Below, in pieces: positions 36,898 through 46,016 of a stretch of DNA of 64,000 nt. Each line of letters opens with the position of its first letter. Within the stretch, counting starts at the first letter, position 1. The stretch is taken from NCBI RefSeq assembly GCF_009617595.1, contig NZ_WIXK01000002.1, positions 248,001-312,000 on the forward strand, in the 5' to 3' direction. Made by a program: the position numbers and the translations under genes. The notes below the pieces were generated by a model that searched no databases, was not told where the DNA came from, and worked only from the letters and a program-made list of their open reading frames with translations. Source of the DNA: Tritonibacter aquimaris (GTDB lineage Bacteria; Pseudomonadota; Alphaproteobacteria; Rhodobacterales; Rhodobacteraceae).

Positions 36898-37767
36898 ATG
36901 ATCGGCATTGTAGGTATAGCCACCATTTTTGTGATGGTGTTCGGGGGCTACCTCGCTGCGGGCGGCAAGATGGGCATCATCATCAAGGCGCTACCGTTTG
37001 AAATGATGATGATTGGCGGCGCTGCCGTCGGCGCTTTCCTGATCGGCAACGATATGGGAGGGGTCAAACATACGATGAAAGACATCGGGAAGGTCTTTAA
37101 GGGGCCGAAATGGAAGCCCGATGATTACCGTGATCTTCTGTGCTTGCTGTTTGCGCTTATCCGGATCCAAAAGGCCAACCCGGTTGAGGTGGAACAACAT
37201 ATTGAGGATCCGGAAAACTCTTCGATCTTCAATAAGTACCCTAAAATCTTAGCAGACAAAGAAGCGGTAAATCTAATCTCTGACACCATGCGATCGGCAT
37301 CGATGAACTATGATGATCCGCACCAGGTGGAAGAGGTGTTAGAAAAGCGCATCGAAGCAAACCTGCACCACGCCATGCATTCTAGCCATGCGTTGCAGAC
37401 GATGGCAGATGGTCTACCCGCCTTGGGAATTGTTGCGGCGGTTCTGGGTGTGATTAAAACCATGGCCTCGATTGACCAGCCACCAGAAGTTCTGGGTAAG
37501 ATGATCGGTGGCGCTCTTGTGGGTACATTCCTTGGGGTTTTCTTGGCATACGGTCTCGTTGGTCCTTTTGCGGGCAAGGTGAAATCCGTTGTGGAAGAAG
37601 ATGGGCATTTCTATCAGCTTATCCGCGAAGTCTTGATCGCGAACCTGCACAATCACGCGGCTGCCATCTGTATCGAAGTTGGCCGTCAGAATACCCCCTC
37701 TCATTTCCGCCCAGGGTTCTCTGAGCTGGAAGAAGCATTGAAATCGGTGAAACAGGACGCAGCATGA
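36898..37767 (+). CDS. motA: Flagellar stator protein MotA
   Basis: A 289-aa integral membrane protein with four membrane segments (first two at about 1-22 and 33-50, last pair at about 172-215) and the large cytoplasmic loop between them that contacts FliG. The segment DGLPALGIVAAVLGVIKTMASIDQPPEVLGKMIGGALVGTFLGVFLAYG is the signature. GGAG lies 7 bp before ATG 36898. MotB is not in the window. It overlaps the next gene by 4 bp. Confidence 0.94.
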   Translation: MIGIVGIATIFVMVFGGYLAAGGKMGIIIKALPFEMMMIGGAAVGAFLIGNDMGGVKHTMKDIGKVFKGPKWKPDDYRDLLCLLFALIRIQKANPVEVEQHIEDPENSSIFNKYPKILADKEAVNLISDTMRSASMNYDDPHQVEEVLEKRIEANLHHAMHSSHALQTMADGLPALGIVAAVLGVIKTMASIDQPPEVLGKMIGGALVGTFLGVFLAYGLVGPFAGKVKSVVEEDGHFYQLIREVLIANLHNHAAAICIEVGRQNTPSHFRPGFSELEEALKSVKQDAA

Positions 37768-40169
37768 ATTGGCGCGCTCTTACAATCGTTCTGTCTGCGG
37801 GGCTGGCTTCGGCCGCCTCTGCAGAAACGATTGTTGCTCGTTCCGGAGAGCATGACGGGTTTTCACGACTTGTTATGCGCCTGCCTGAAGGAGCGGATTG
37901 GTCGCTGACCCAGAACGGGACAGGCGCAAATCTGAAAATTGATGTACCTGATGTGATTTTTGACACATCTCAGGTGTTTGGCCTTATTCCGCGAACCCGG
38001 TTGAAAAAACTGTCGCAGACAGCTGCAGGCCAGCCGCTTAAATTGGAACTCGGCTGTGAGTGTCAGTTGGCGTCACATGTGATGTCCAATGGTTACCTCG
38101 TGGTCGATATTCGCGGTGAGCCATCAGAAGCAGGTGTATATCAGCCGGATACAACTGTGTTGCCCCTGTTGCCTGCGGCACCGCCGAACAATGGCTATCG
38201 TTTTGCGCTCGGTGACGAAGATGTTGCGGCATCCCGATTTGCGACGGATCTTGCTTCCGCTTTGGCCACGGAAAAAACCATTGTCCGGCCATCCAAAACG
38301 CAAGAAAAACCGGATGCGATGGACACTATGCCCGAGGCAGGGGAAGTGCTGACCGAAGCGATGTCTGAGCCTGCGGATGAACCCGCACCAACAGGTATGT
38401 CGCTACAGCTTGAAAGTGACCTCATTGCTGATTCTGATTTGCTCGACATGCAAGAGGCTGCACGCGCAGCCGCGGTGAATGAATCTGAGCGTCGCCTGTT
38501 GCAGCAAATCGGCCGGGCTAGCAACCAGGGTCTGCTTGAGTTGATGGTATCTGAGGTTGAAAGTGACCTGCGCCAGAATATGCTGGATCCATTGGGGCGA
38601 AGTGACCGACCGATGAACCCGCTTGATCATCTGTCCATCACCACGGCGATTGACCGTGAGACGGGTCTTGTTGCGCAGCACGAAGAAGACAGCGCCCATA
38701 ATTTGCTCTGCTTTGCTAATACAGAAGTGGCGGTTCACAAATGGGGCTCAGACGACCCATTTGCCTCCCAGATCTCCCGCTTGCGCAATGGCCTGGTGAT
38801 GGAGTTTGATAAGTTTGACGAAGGCAAACTGCTCAAACTTGCCAAGACATATCTTTATTTCGGATTCGGCGCTGAAGCTCGCGCTATGCTGTCGTTGTTG
38901 CCCGAGGATACTGACAAAACAGACAATATCGATGTTCTGTTTGCCATGGCGGATATCCTTGATGGTCATGAGCTGCCCATAAATAATGTATTTTCCGGCC
39001 AGCAAAAATGTGAGGGGCACGCAGCGCTGTGGTCTGCGCTTGCCGATCGTGAGATCAAGAAAAACGCAAATACAGATGCGATTCAGCAGGCTTATGCGAT
39101 GATGCCTGTGCACTTGCGGGTTCACCTTGGGCCTCAGATCTCGACGTTTTTCTCACATCTCGGCGAGAAACACATGGCAGAGGCAGCCTTGCGCTCGATC
39201 GAGCGGACGGGGGTGGAAGATGTTCCCGATATCAACCTCGCGGAAGCGGCTTTGGCAGAGCTTGAAGGTGATACCGTAGCAGTTGCCCAAGAGTTGGAAG
39301 AAGAGGTTGCTGAGGGCTCGGAAAACACGCCTCAGGCATTGATTGATCTGATCGATCTGCATTTCCAAGAACGCCGTGCGCTATCACCAGACGTGCCGGA
39401 AATTGTCGCCTCCTATGAGGTGGAAAATCGTGATGCTGAATTTGGGCCTGATCTCAGGGCTGCCGAAATCAAAGCGCTTGCGCTGGAAGGGCGTTTCCAA
39501 GAAGCCTTTAGGGAATTGGAGCGTTTGAAAAAACATGATGGGGATACAGCTCATGCAATGTCCATTGTCCCAGTCATGACCCTGCTGACCGAACGAGCAA
39601 GCGACGTTGATTTTCTCCATTATGCTCTGACGTTTGCAAACTCAGCATCCCAAAAGGAAACCGCTGCAGTCGCCGATTCGATTGCACGGCGCCTGTTGGA
39701 TCTTGGCTTTGCATCGCATGCGCAGAAAATTTTGGTAGGGCAAGATGTTACCAGCAAGACTGAGCAGCGCCAGATGATGCTTGCGGAGGCGGCTGTAGCT
39801 TTGGGCGAACCTGCGGAGGCGATTGCTGAGCTTGAGAACCTTGAAGGATCAAAGGCGAATCGTTTGCGGGCCCAGGCCTATTTGCTCAGCAAAGATTATA
39901 ACCAAGCCAGCGAGTATTTCATGGCTGAGCAGGAAACCCAGGAAGCCACACGGGGATACTGGTTGTCAGAAAACTACCAGGCAATCAGCGGTGTCGAAGA
40001 GGGCTATGGCGCAGTTGCATCCGTCACAACCGAGATCGATGAAATTGCGCAGGATCCGGTTGGAATGCCACCATTAGCAGAGGCGCGGGCGCTTGTTGAA
40101 ACCAGCGTCGGGACACGGAACCGGATTGAGGAACTCTTGCGACAAGTGTCTGAAATTCCGGAAAGCTAA
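37764..40169 (+). CDS. Large periplasmic AMIN-like and repeat protein, flagellar-associated
   Basis: An 801-aa protein with a signal peptide (residues 1-20, cleavage ASA-E). Residues about 22-118 look like an AMIN-type beta domain (FSRLVMRLPEGADWSLTQNG, GYLVVDI). Residues about 160-260 are acidic and low complexity. From about 350 to 790 the sequence is a run of helix-pair segments that resemble TPR-type repeats (for example HMAEAALRSIERTG, EAFRELERLK, EAIAELENLEGS). I cannot assign a name. It overlaps motA by 4 bp and precedes a lytic transglycosylase and flhA, so a flagellar or peptidoglycan role is inferred. A terminator follows. Confidence 0.75.
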   Translation: MNWRALTIVLSAGLASAASAETIVARSGEHDGFSRLVMRLPEGADWSLTQNGTGANLKIDVPDVIFDTSQVFGLIPRTRLKKLSQTAAGQPLKLELGCECQLASHVMSNGYLVVDIRGEPSEAGVYQPDTTVLPLLPAAPPNNGYRFALGDEDVAASRFATDLASALATEKTIVRPSKTQEKPDAMDTMPEAGEVLTEAMSEPADEPAPTGMSLQLESDLIADSDLLDMQEAARAAAVNESERRLLQQIGRASNQGLLELMVSEVESDLRQNMLDPLGRSDRPMNPLDHLSITTAIDRETGLVAQHEEDSAHNLLCFANTEVAVHKWGSDDPFASQISRLRNGLVMEFDKFDEGKLLKLAKTYLYFGFGAEARAMLSLLPEDTDKTDNIDVLFAMADILDGHELPINNVFSGQQKCEGHAALWSALADREIKKNANTDAIQQAYAMMPVHLRVHLGPQISTFFSHLGEKHMAEAALRSIERTGVEDVPDINLAEAALAELEGDTVAVAQELEEEVAEGSENTPQALIDLIDLHFQERRALSPDVPEIVASYEVENRDAEFGPDLRAAEIKALALEGRFQEAFRELERLKKHDGDTAHAMSIVPVMTLLTERASDVDFLHYALTFANSASQKETAAVADSIARRLLDLGFASHAQKILVGQDVTSKTEQRQMMLAEAAVALGEPAEAIAELENLEGSKANRLRAQAYLLSKDYNQASEYFMAEQETQEATRGYWLSENYQAISGVEEGYGAVASVTTEIDEIAQDPVGMPPLAEARALVETSVGTRNRIEELLRQVSEIPES

Positions 40170-40192
40170 TCTTTTTCATTGCCCGAATAAGG

Positions 40193-40223
40193 AGCCGCCG
40201 CAACTACGGCGGCTTTCCTTTTT
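40193..40223 (+). terminator. Terminator after the 801-aa gene
   Basis: An 8-bp stem (agccgccg / cggcggct) with a 6-nt loop is followed by TTCCTTTTT. It divides the plus-strand block into motA-801aa and sltF-flhA parts. Confidence 0.75.
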
Positions 40224-40224
40224 G

Positions 40225-40239
40225 CTAACCCTTTGTAAA
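40225..40239. promoter_or_regulatory. Degenerate CtrA-like site before the transglycosylase gene
   Basis: CTAA-N7-TAAA lies just past the terminator and about 55 bp before the lytic transglycosylase start. It matches 6 of 8 consensus bases, so it is weak. Confidence 0.25.
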
Positions 40240-40293
40240 GCTCCTCTGCCTATTTTGAACTCAAGGTGAAACCTTGTTTTCGGAATGGGCAGA

Positions 40294-41058
40294 ATGCCAA
40301 TACATGTGACTCTCACGCGCTCCATTTCGGGCGCTCTCCTTCGGATACGACCGCTTTTTTGTGCGGTTGTTCTGCTGCCTTTGGGCAGTGCTGCAAATGC
40401 AGCCTCTGATCCTGCCATTTCAGGTCTGTGTGATATCGCCGCGCGCCACGCGTCCCGCGACCAAGGTGTTCCTTTGGATGTGTTGCGTGCAATCACCCGT
40501 ACAGAAACAGGGCGTGGCAGCAAAAATGGGCTGCAACCCTGGCCCTGGACCGTCAATATGGAAGGTGCGGGCAAGTGGTTTGACAACGAAGATGAAGCCC
40601 GCCGCTACGTGTTTGCGCATTTCAAGCGTGGGGCGCGCAGCTTTGATGTTGGCTGTTTTCAGATCAACTACCGTTGGCATGGCAAAGCGTTTGATTCGAT
40701 TGATCAGATGTTTGATCCGATTGCCAATGCTCAATATGCGGCGCGTTTTCTCAAAGAGCTATATGGCGAATTTGGCGATTGGTCCAAAGCTGCCGGTGCT
40801 TATCATTCACGCACACCTACATTCGCAAACAAATACGCAGCAAGATTCGAACGCATTCGCACCAATCTCGGCCCTGCGACCGTTGTAGCTTCCCTGCCTG
40901 AGCGCACGCGGCAACGCGCTGTCTTTGGCCAGCCATTGCCACTTGTTGCTGTACATAAGCCCGCGCCACTCGTCAGTCAGGGGAGTGTCAGGATGGGCTC
41001 TCTTGTGCCGCTTCAGGGCAACACCGCCGCAAATTCAGCTCTAATCCCTCTGAACTAA
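40294..41058 (+). CDS. Lytic transglycosylase, SltF-like flagellar type
   Basis: A 254-aa exported SLT-fold enzyme that opens peptidoglycan for the rod. A signal peptide runs to about residue 35 (ends GSAANA). The SLT motifs are present: RTETGRGS with the catalytic Glu, DVGCFQINYRWHG, and GAYHSRTP. It resembles SltF of Rhodobacter sphaeroides. Two starts are close, 40285 and 40294; I chose 40294 for its spacing from GGA. It lies 12 bp before flhA. Confidence 0.82.
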   Translation: MPIHVTLTRSISGALLRIRPLFCAVVLLPLGSAANAASDPAISGLCDIAARHASRDQGVPLDVLRAITRTETGRGSKNGLQPWPWTVNMEGAGKWFDNEDEARRYVFAHFKRGARSFDVGCFQINYRWHGKAFDSIDQMFDPIANAQYAARFLKELYGEFGDWSKAAGAYHSRTPTFANKYAARFERIRTNLGPATVVASLPERTRQRAVFGQPLPLVAVHKPAPLVSQGSVRMGSLVPLQGNTAANSALIPLN

Positions 41059-41070
41059 GAGAGACACACA

Positions 41071-43164
41071 GTGCCCAAACTTACGCTACAACAGATTTTT
41101 AGCCCCACCGTGCTGCTGGCTATGGCCCTGATGGCGATTATCGTCATGATGATCTTGCCGGTGCCTGCTTGGGTCTTGGATGTTGGCCTCGCCGCGTCTT
41201 TTGCGCTGGCGATTTTGATTTTCACCATTACGCTGTTTATTGAGCGGCCGCTCGATTTCTCCTCGTTCCCCACCGTATTGCTGGCATCTTTGATGCTGCG
41301 CCTGTCGCTGAATGTGTCTTCTACCAAGTTGATTATTGGTCAGGGACATAGCGGCACGGATGCGGCGGGCAATGTGATTGAAGGGTTTGCGCAATTCGTC
41401 ATGGGAGGCAGCGTGTTCCTTGGGCTGGTTGTCTTTGGCGTTCTGTTGATCGTGAACTTCATGGTGATCACCAAAGGTGCGGCGCGTATGGCTGAGGTGG
41501 GCGCGCGCTTCGCACTTGATGGGATGCCCGGCAAACAGTTGGCGATTGATGCTGATATGAGCGCAGGTGCAATCGATCATGCCACTGCAAAAGAACGCCG
41601 CGAATTGGAACAGAAAGAAACGACTTTCTTCGGCTCTCTTGATGGTGCCTCCAAATTTGTAAAGGGCGACGCTGTTGCGGGTCTGTTGATCACGATGCTC
41701 AATCTGGTGGTTGGCCTGGTGATGGGGCTTCTGATCCACGATATGGCGCTGTCGGATGCCTTTGAAACCTATGCAATTTTGACCGTCGGCGACGGGCTGG
41801 TGTCGCAGATCCCATCGGTGATTATCTCGATCGCGGCGGCTTTGCTTTTGGCGCGTGGCGGCGCGCAGGGGTCAACAGATACCGCATTGCTGTCGCAGTT
41901 TTCCGGCCACCCCGCAGCCCTTGCAACAGTTGCGGTACTTATGGCGATGTTTGCGCTGGTCCCGGGCTTGCCTTTCTTGCCCTTCATGCTTGGTGCCTGT
42001 GGGCTCGGCTATGCTGCTTATGCGCTCTATAAGAAGGCCGAAGCTGAGGCCGAAGCTGCGGTCGACAACCAGATTGAAGAGGCGTCTCAACCCAGCGAGG
42101 CCCGTCCGCTTGGTGATGTTTTGGATCTTGATGATCTGCATTTGGAATTTGCGCCTGACCTTGTTGGCATGGTGCTGGATGCGGGAACGGGTTTGGATGC
42201 GCGGATTGCCAATATGCGGACCCATGTTGCCACTTCATTTGGGCTCATCCTGCCTGAAATTCGCCTGAGCGATCGCGCCGAGCTGGAAAACGGCACCTAT
42301 GTGATCAAGGTTCAAGGCGTTGAGCAGGCGCGCGGTACGTTGCATCCAGATATGGTGCTCACATTGATGCCCGAAAGACATGATTCGCTGCCCCCGGGGA
42401 CAGATGTGACGGAACCTGTCTATGGTGCGCCGGCGCGTTGGATTTCAGAGCATCATCGTGAAAAGGCCAATTTGATGGGCGCAACAGTGGTTGCACCGGC
42501 AGAAATCCTCGCCACCCATTTGCTTGAAGTGATCAAACTGAACTTCCCGCGCTTGCTGACGCTTAAGGCATTGCGTCGCCTGCTCGATGAGATGACCCAG
42601 CTCAGCGATGATTTCCGCGCTGAAGCCAATCGTAAACTGCTCGATGAGCTGGTGCCCGATAAGGTTCCGATCGACAGCCTGCATACAGTCTTGCGGCTGT
42701 TGCTAGAAGAGCGCGTTTCCGTTCGAAATATGCCCCTGATTTTGGAAGCAATTGCCGAAGCTCGCGCGCACACCACCCTGCCTGAGCCAATCTGCGAGCA
42801 CGTGCGCCAGCGCCTTGGTTTCCAACTGGTGTCTGAGATGAAACGTGCGGACGGCACAATTCCATTGGTGCAACTGGCCCCGGAATGGGAAGATATTTTC
42901 TCGACCTATCAAATCGATACGCAGGGTTCGGGGCTGGATATCGCCTTGCCGCCGGATCAGTTCAACAAACTTGCCGATGGATTGAATGAGCGCCTGACGG
43001 AAATCACCGAACAGGGCATCAATGCGGCGGTGGTGACATCAACCCGCAGACGTCGCTATCTTAAAACGATCCTGCGTTCTCGGGGGGTAACAAACCCGGT
43101 GCTGTCGTTTGAAGAAATTGGCCTTGAGGCACAGCCGTCGCTTGTTGGGCTTGTTCCCGCATGA
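41071..43164 (+). CDS. flhA: Flagellar export gate protein FlhA
   Basis: A 697-aa core export component. The N-terminal half has eight membrane segments, including the FHIPEP-family signature RLSLNVSSTKLIIGQGHSG and ARFALDGMPGKQLAIDADM. The C-terminal half is cytoplasmic and binds chaperone-substrate complexes. The start is GTG 41071, with AGAGAG 7 bp upstream. It overlaps fliR by 4 bp. Confidence 0.96.
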   Translation: MPKLTLQQIFSPTVLLAMALMAIIVMMILPVPAWVLDVGLAASFALAILIFTITLFIERPLDFSSFPTVLLASLMLRLSLNVSSTKLIIGQGHSGTDAAGNVIEGFAQFVMGGSVFLGLVVFGVLLIVNFMVITKGAARMAEVGARFALDGMPGKQLAIDADMSAGAIDHATAKERRELEQKETTFFGSLDGASKFVKGDAVAGLLITMLNLVVGLVMGLLIHDMALSDAFETYAILTVGDGLVSQIPSVIISIAAALLLARGGAQGSTDTALLSQFSGHPAALATVAVLMAMFALVPGLPFLPFMLGACGLGYAAYALYKKAEAEAEAAVDNQIEEASQPSEARPLGDVLDLDDLHLEFAPDLVGMVLDAGTGLDARIANMRTHVATSFGLILPEIRLSDRAELENGTYVIKVQGVEQARGTLHPDMVLTLMPERHDSLPPGTDVTEPVYGAPARWISEHHREKANLMGATVVAPAEILATHLLEVIKLNFPRLLTLKALRRLLDEMTQLSDDFRAEANRKLLDELVPDKVPIDSLHTVLRLLLEERVSVRNMPLILEAIAEARAHTTLPEPICEHVRQRLGFQLVSEMKRADGTIPLVQLAPEWEDIFSTYQIDTQGSGLDIALPPDQFNKLADGLNERLTEITEQGINAAVVTSTRRRRYLKTILRSRGVTNPVLSFEEIGLEAQPSLVGLVPA

Positions 43165-43940
43165 ACATAGACTTGCTCTCAGCCGACGTGGTTACGCTCT
43201 TTGGGTTTGCCTTCTGGCATGCGGCGATTGTGTTTCTGCGCGTTGGAGCGATGGTAAGCGTGTTGCCCGCCGTTGGTGAGGCTTATGTACCGACACCGGT
43301 CAAACTGGGCATCGCCATGGCGTTCACCTTGATTGTGGCGCCGGCCGCGCCGGTGCAAAATCCACCAGATGGTGTGTTGGACTACGCGGGAATTGCTGTG
43401 AGCGAAGCCATCATTGGACTGGCCTTGGGGCTTGCGGTGAGAATCTTTGTGTTCACGTTGCAAACGGCCGGCACGATTGCGGCGAACAGTACCTCGTTGA
43501 GCCAGGCTTTTGGGACCGCGGGGCAAGAACCGATGCCTGTTATTGGTGGTTTCCTGGTTGTGGCGGGGGTGACCTTTGCCGTGATCATGGGGCTCCACAT
43601 CCGTGTGGCGGAATACATGATCCAATCGTATCAGCTGTTCCCAGTGGGTGAGTTTCCAGAGGCCTCAGGCCTGTTGCAATGGATCGTGCAGCGCGTTTCA
43701 CAAAGCTATACGATGGCCTTTGCATTGGCGGCCCCTTTTGTGATCACCGCCGTGGTCTACAACATTACATTGGGCTTCATAAACAAAGCGATGCCACAGT
43801 TGATGGTTGCTTTTGTCGGGGCCCCCGCGATTACCTTTGGCGGCATCTTTATTCTCATGGTCGCAAGCCCGATGATCCTGACATATTGGGGCGAAGCTCT
43901 GTTTGGCTTCTTTAAGAACCCTGTTGGGGCGCTGCAATGA
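43161..43940 (+). CDS. fliR: Flagellar export gate protein FliR
   Basis: A 259-aa polytopic protein of the export gate, which assembles with FliP and FliQ. It has six or so membrane segments, with family segments LPAVGEAYVPTPVKLGIAMAFTLIV and TAGTIAANSTSLSQAF. ATG overlaps flhA by 4 bp and its stop overlaps flhB by 4 bp, so flhA-fliR-flhB are coupled. Confidence 0.94.
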   Translation: MNIDLLSADVVTLFGFAFWHAAIVFLRVGAMVSVLPAVGEAYVPTPVKLGIAMAFTLIVAPAAPVQNPPDGVLDYAGIAVSEAIIGLALGLAVRIFVFTLQTAGTIAANSTSLSQAFGTAGQEPMPVIGGFLVVAGVTFAVIMGLHIRVAEYMIQSYQLFPVGEFPEASGLLQWIVQRVSQSYTMAFALAAPFVITAVVYNITLGFINKAMPQLMVAFVGAPAITFGGIFILMVASPMILTYWGEALFGFFKNPVGALQ

Positions 43941-45022
43941 GTGATCAGGACGACAGCTCTGATAAGTCATTTGAACCGACACCGGAGAAGATCAAAAAAG
44001 CCAGAGAGCAGGGCAATGTTGCCAAGTCGGCGGATCTGTCGTTGGCGGCAGCCTATATGGGGCTGGCCATTGCGTTTTACATCTCTGGCAGCGGCGCGAT
44101 TCAGAAGCTGGGCGTTACGCTAAAATCCTTTATCGACCAGCCTGATCGTATGGTCGCCATGTTCTTTGATGGCTCATCTTCGGATGCACGAGCTGCCTTG
44201 CTGACCACTGTGATGAAATCTATTCTGCCGTGGTTCATTGTGCCTGCGTCTTTGGTGCTGCTCTCTATTCTGGCGCAGAAGGCATTTGTCGTTGCCCCCA
44301 GCAAGATCAAACCAAAACTTTCAAAAATTTCCATTATTTCAAACGCTAAGAACAAATTCGGCCGCTCTGGCTTGTTTGAGTTTTTGAAGAGCTTTCTCAA
44401 GCTGCTCATCTATACGTTTGGATTGGGATATTACTTATCCTCGCGGATGCCAGAGCTGATCGCATCAGCCGCAACCGGGGCCCTTTCTGTTATTATGCTG
44501 ATGGGGGACATGGTTATCCAGTGTCTCATCATATCAGTGGTGATTTCGGCCGTGATTGGTGTGGTTGATGCAGGTTTCCAGCACGCAGAATTCCGACGCA
44601 GGAATATGATGTCTCGCAAAGAAGTCACCGATGAACAGAAAAACTCGGAAGGTGATCCGCATTTCAAAGGGCAACGTCGCCAGCGCGGTCAAGCGATTGC
44701 CCTTGGGCAAATGATCGCCGCGGTTCCAGATGCGGATGTGGTGATCGTGAACCCGACACATTATGCCGTGGTGCTGAAATGGAGCCGTGAACAGGGGGCT
44801 GCGCCTTCTTGTGTTGCGAAGGGCGTTGATGAAATGGCGGCTGCCATTCGCGAAAAAGCGCAGGAACATGGGGTTCCGATCCACAGCGATCCACCAACTG
44901 CGCGGGCGCTCTATGCTTCTGTTGAGATTGGGCAAGAGATCGAGGAGGAGCACTATGCTCCTGTTGCGGCGGCGATTCGATTTGCGGAATCCATGCGTGA
45001 ACGCGCGAAAGGGAAAATCTGA
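43937..45022 (+). CDS. flhB: Flagellar export switch protein FlhB
   Basis: A 361-aa export component that switches substrate class. An N-terminal part starting DKSFEPTPEKIKKAREQGNV precedes four membrane segments, and the cytoplasmic domain contains the autocleavage motif VIVNPTHYAV with N272-P273. Length is normal. Its stop overlaps the next ORF by one base. Confidence 0.96.
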   Translation: MSDQDDSSDKSFEPTPEKIKKAREQGNVAKSADLSLAAAYMGLAIAFYISGSGAIQKLGVTLKSFIDQPDRMVAMFFDGSSSDARAALLTTVMKSILPWFIVPASLVLLSILAQKAFVVAPSKIKPKLSKISIISNAKNKFGRSGLFEFLKSFLKLLIYTFGLGYYLSSRMPELIASAATGALSVIMLMGDMVIQCLIISVVISAVIGVVDAGFQHAEFRRRNMMSRKEVTDEQKNSEGDPHFKGQRRQRGQAIALGQMIAAVPDADVVIVNPTHYAVVLKWSREQGAAPSCVAKGVDEMAAAIREKAQEHGVPIHSDPPTARALYASVEIGQEIEEEHYAPVAAAIRFAESMRERAKGKI

Positions 45023-45420
45023 TGAAACAAAAGATGCTTGATCAAATGGCCAGCGTGACCGAAGCGCAGTACCTTCAAGAGCACGCAAAGATCAAACCCG
45101 TGCTTGATGCAGAGGCTGCTCTTCGGTCAAAGCTCACGCAATTGGATGCCCAAGTGAAAGAAGCGCGGGGTCTCAGCAACCAGGATATTGCGATGAAATC
45201 CCTGGGTGCGGATCTGTTGTGGCAGGGCTGGCATACGCGGACCCGGCGACAATTGAACGTTGAACTGGCCCAGGCGACGGCGAAAAAACTGATGGCAATG
45301 GATCGGCTGCGCAAATCTTTTGGCCGCAAACACGCTGTGGAAACCATGGCAAAAGAAGCCAAGGAAAAGCAAAAAGCCGATCGTCAGGCGCGACTGCTTG
45401 AGCAGCTCACCAAACTGTAG
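45022..45420 (+). CDS. Small coiled-coil protein after flhB (candidate FliJ-like)
   Basis: A 132-aa soluble, highly charged helical protein. Helical stretches lie at about 1-50 and 75-125, with a Trp-rich middle (LLWQGWHTRTRR), and it ends KEKQKADRQARLLEQLTKL. FliJ in other bacteria is a short coiled-coil export protein of this size and no other fliJ is seen here, so FliJ-like is my guess, unproven. TGATG overlap with flhB shows coupling; a strong terminator follows. Confidence 0.55.
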   Translation: MKQKMLDQMASVTEAQYLQEHAKIKPVLDAEAALRSKLTQLDAQVKEARGLSNQDIAMKSLGADLLWQGWHTRTRRQLNVELAQATAKKLMAMDRLRKSFGRKHAVETMAKEAKEKQKADRQARLLEQLTKL

Positions 45421-45440
45421 GTTTTGCTGTATTACGCAAC

Positions 45441-45480
45441 AAAAAGCCCCGGGTCAGTTTCCTGACCCGGGGCCTTCTTT
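45441..45480. terminator. Bidirectional terminator between coiled-coil ORF and fliL2
   Basis: A perfect 12-bp stem (gccccgggtcag / ctgacccggggc) with a 4-nt loop lies between convergent genes. The minus side ends in TTTTTG, the plus side in CCTTCTTT. Confidence 0.9.
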
Positions 45481-45492
45481 GGTGATATTGCT

Positions 45493-46008
45493 TTAGACAT
45501 CCTGGCGCGAGATTTCGACAATCAAGACGTCATTGATGCCTGATCCAAGCTGGCGTTGGGCGGCTTCGCGCAATGCTGTACGCAGTGGATCCAGCATGTC
45601 CGAGCGGGTGAACGCGCCACGAAACCCACCCATATTGGCATGATCAAATAGTACCTGCAGAAACACGTCGCGCAGTTTGGGTTCAAACGCGTGTACTCGT
45701 TCCTTCATGCCGATGTCGGTTTCCAAGGACAGCGATACCACGACCAGTGAAGACAGAGATTCATGTTCCACCACTGGAACCACAAATTGGTTTTGGATTT
45801 TGAAATACTCATACATGGGCTCCGCTTCGGGATCATGTTCTGGTTTTTCTTCCTTGGCGTGTTCCTTTTCGCCTTTTTCTTCTTCGTGCATTTCACCGTC
45901 GGCCATCTCGGCTTTTTCTTCGGGTGCAGGTTTCATCATGATTCCTGCACCGATGCCGCCAGCGGTTCCAACAATCAACAAAATAACGGGGAGAAGTTTG
46001 GAGAGCAT
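45493..46008 (-). CDS. FliL-family protein (copy 2)
   Basis: A 171-aa protein with an N-terminal membrane segment (about 4-24), a very acidic/lysine linker (about 30-60, EEKAEMADGEMHEEEKGEKEHAKEEKPEHDP) and a FliL-type periplasmic domain (YFKIQNQFVVPVVEHESLSSLVVVSLSLE ... DVLIVEISRQDV). It is clearly related to FliL but differs from the copy at 35231. It ends the flgB-to-fliL2 unit and lies 8 bp after flgH. Confidence 0.83.
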   Translation of the reverse strand: MLSKLLPVILLIVGTAGGIGAGIMMKPAPEEKAEMADGEMHEEEKGEKEHAKEEKPEHDPEAEPMYEYFKIQNQFVVPVVEHESLSSLVVVSLSLETDIGMKERVHAFEPKLRDVFLQVLFDHANMGGFRGAFTRSDMLDPLRTALREAAQRQLGSGINDVLIVEISRQDV

Positions 46009-46016
46009 GGGTAACC

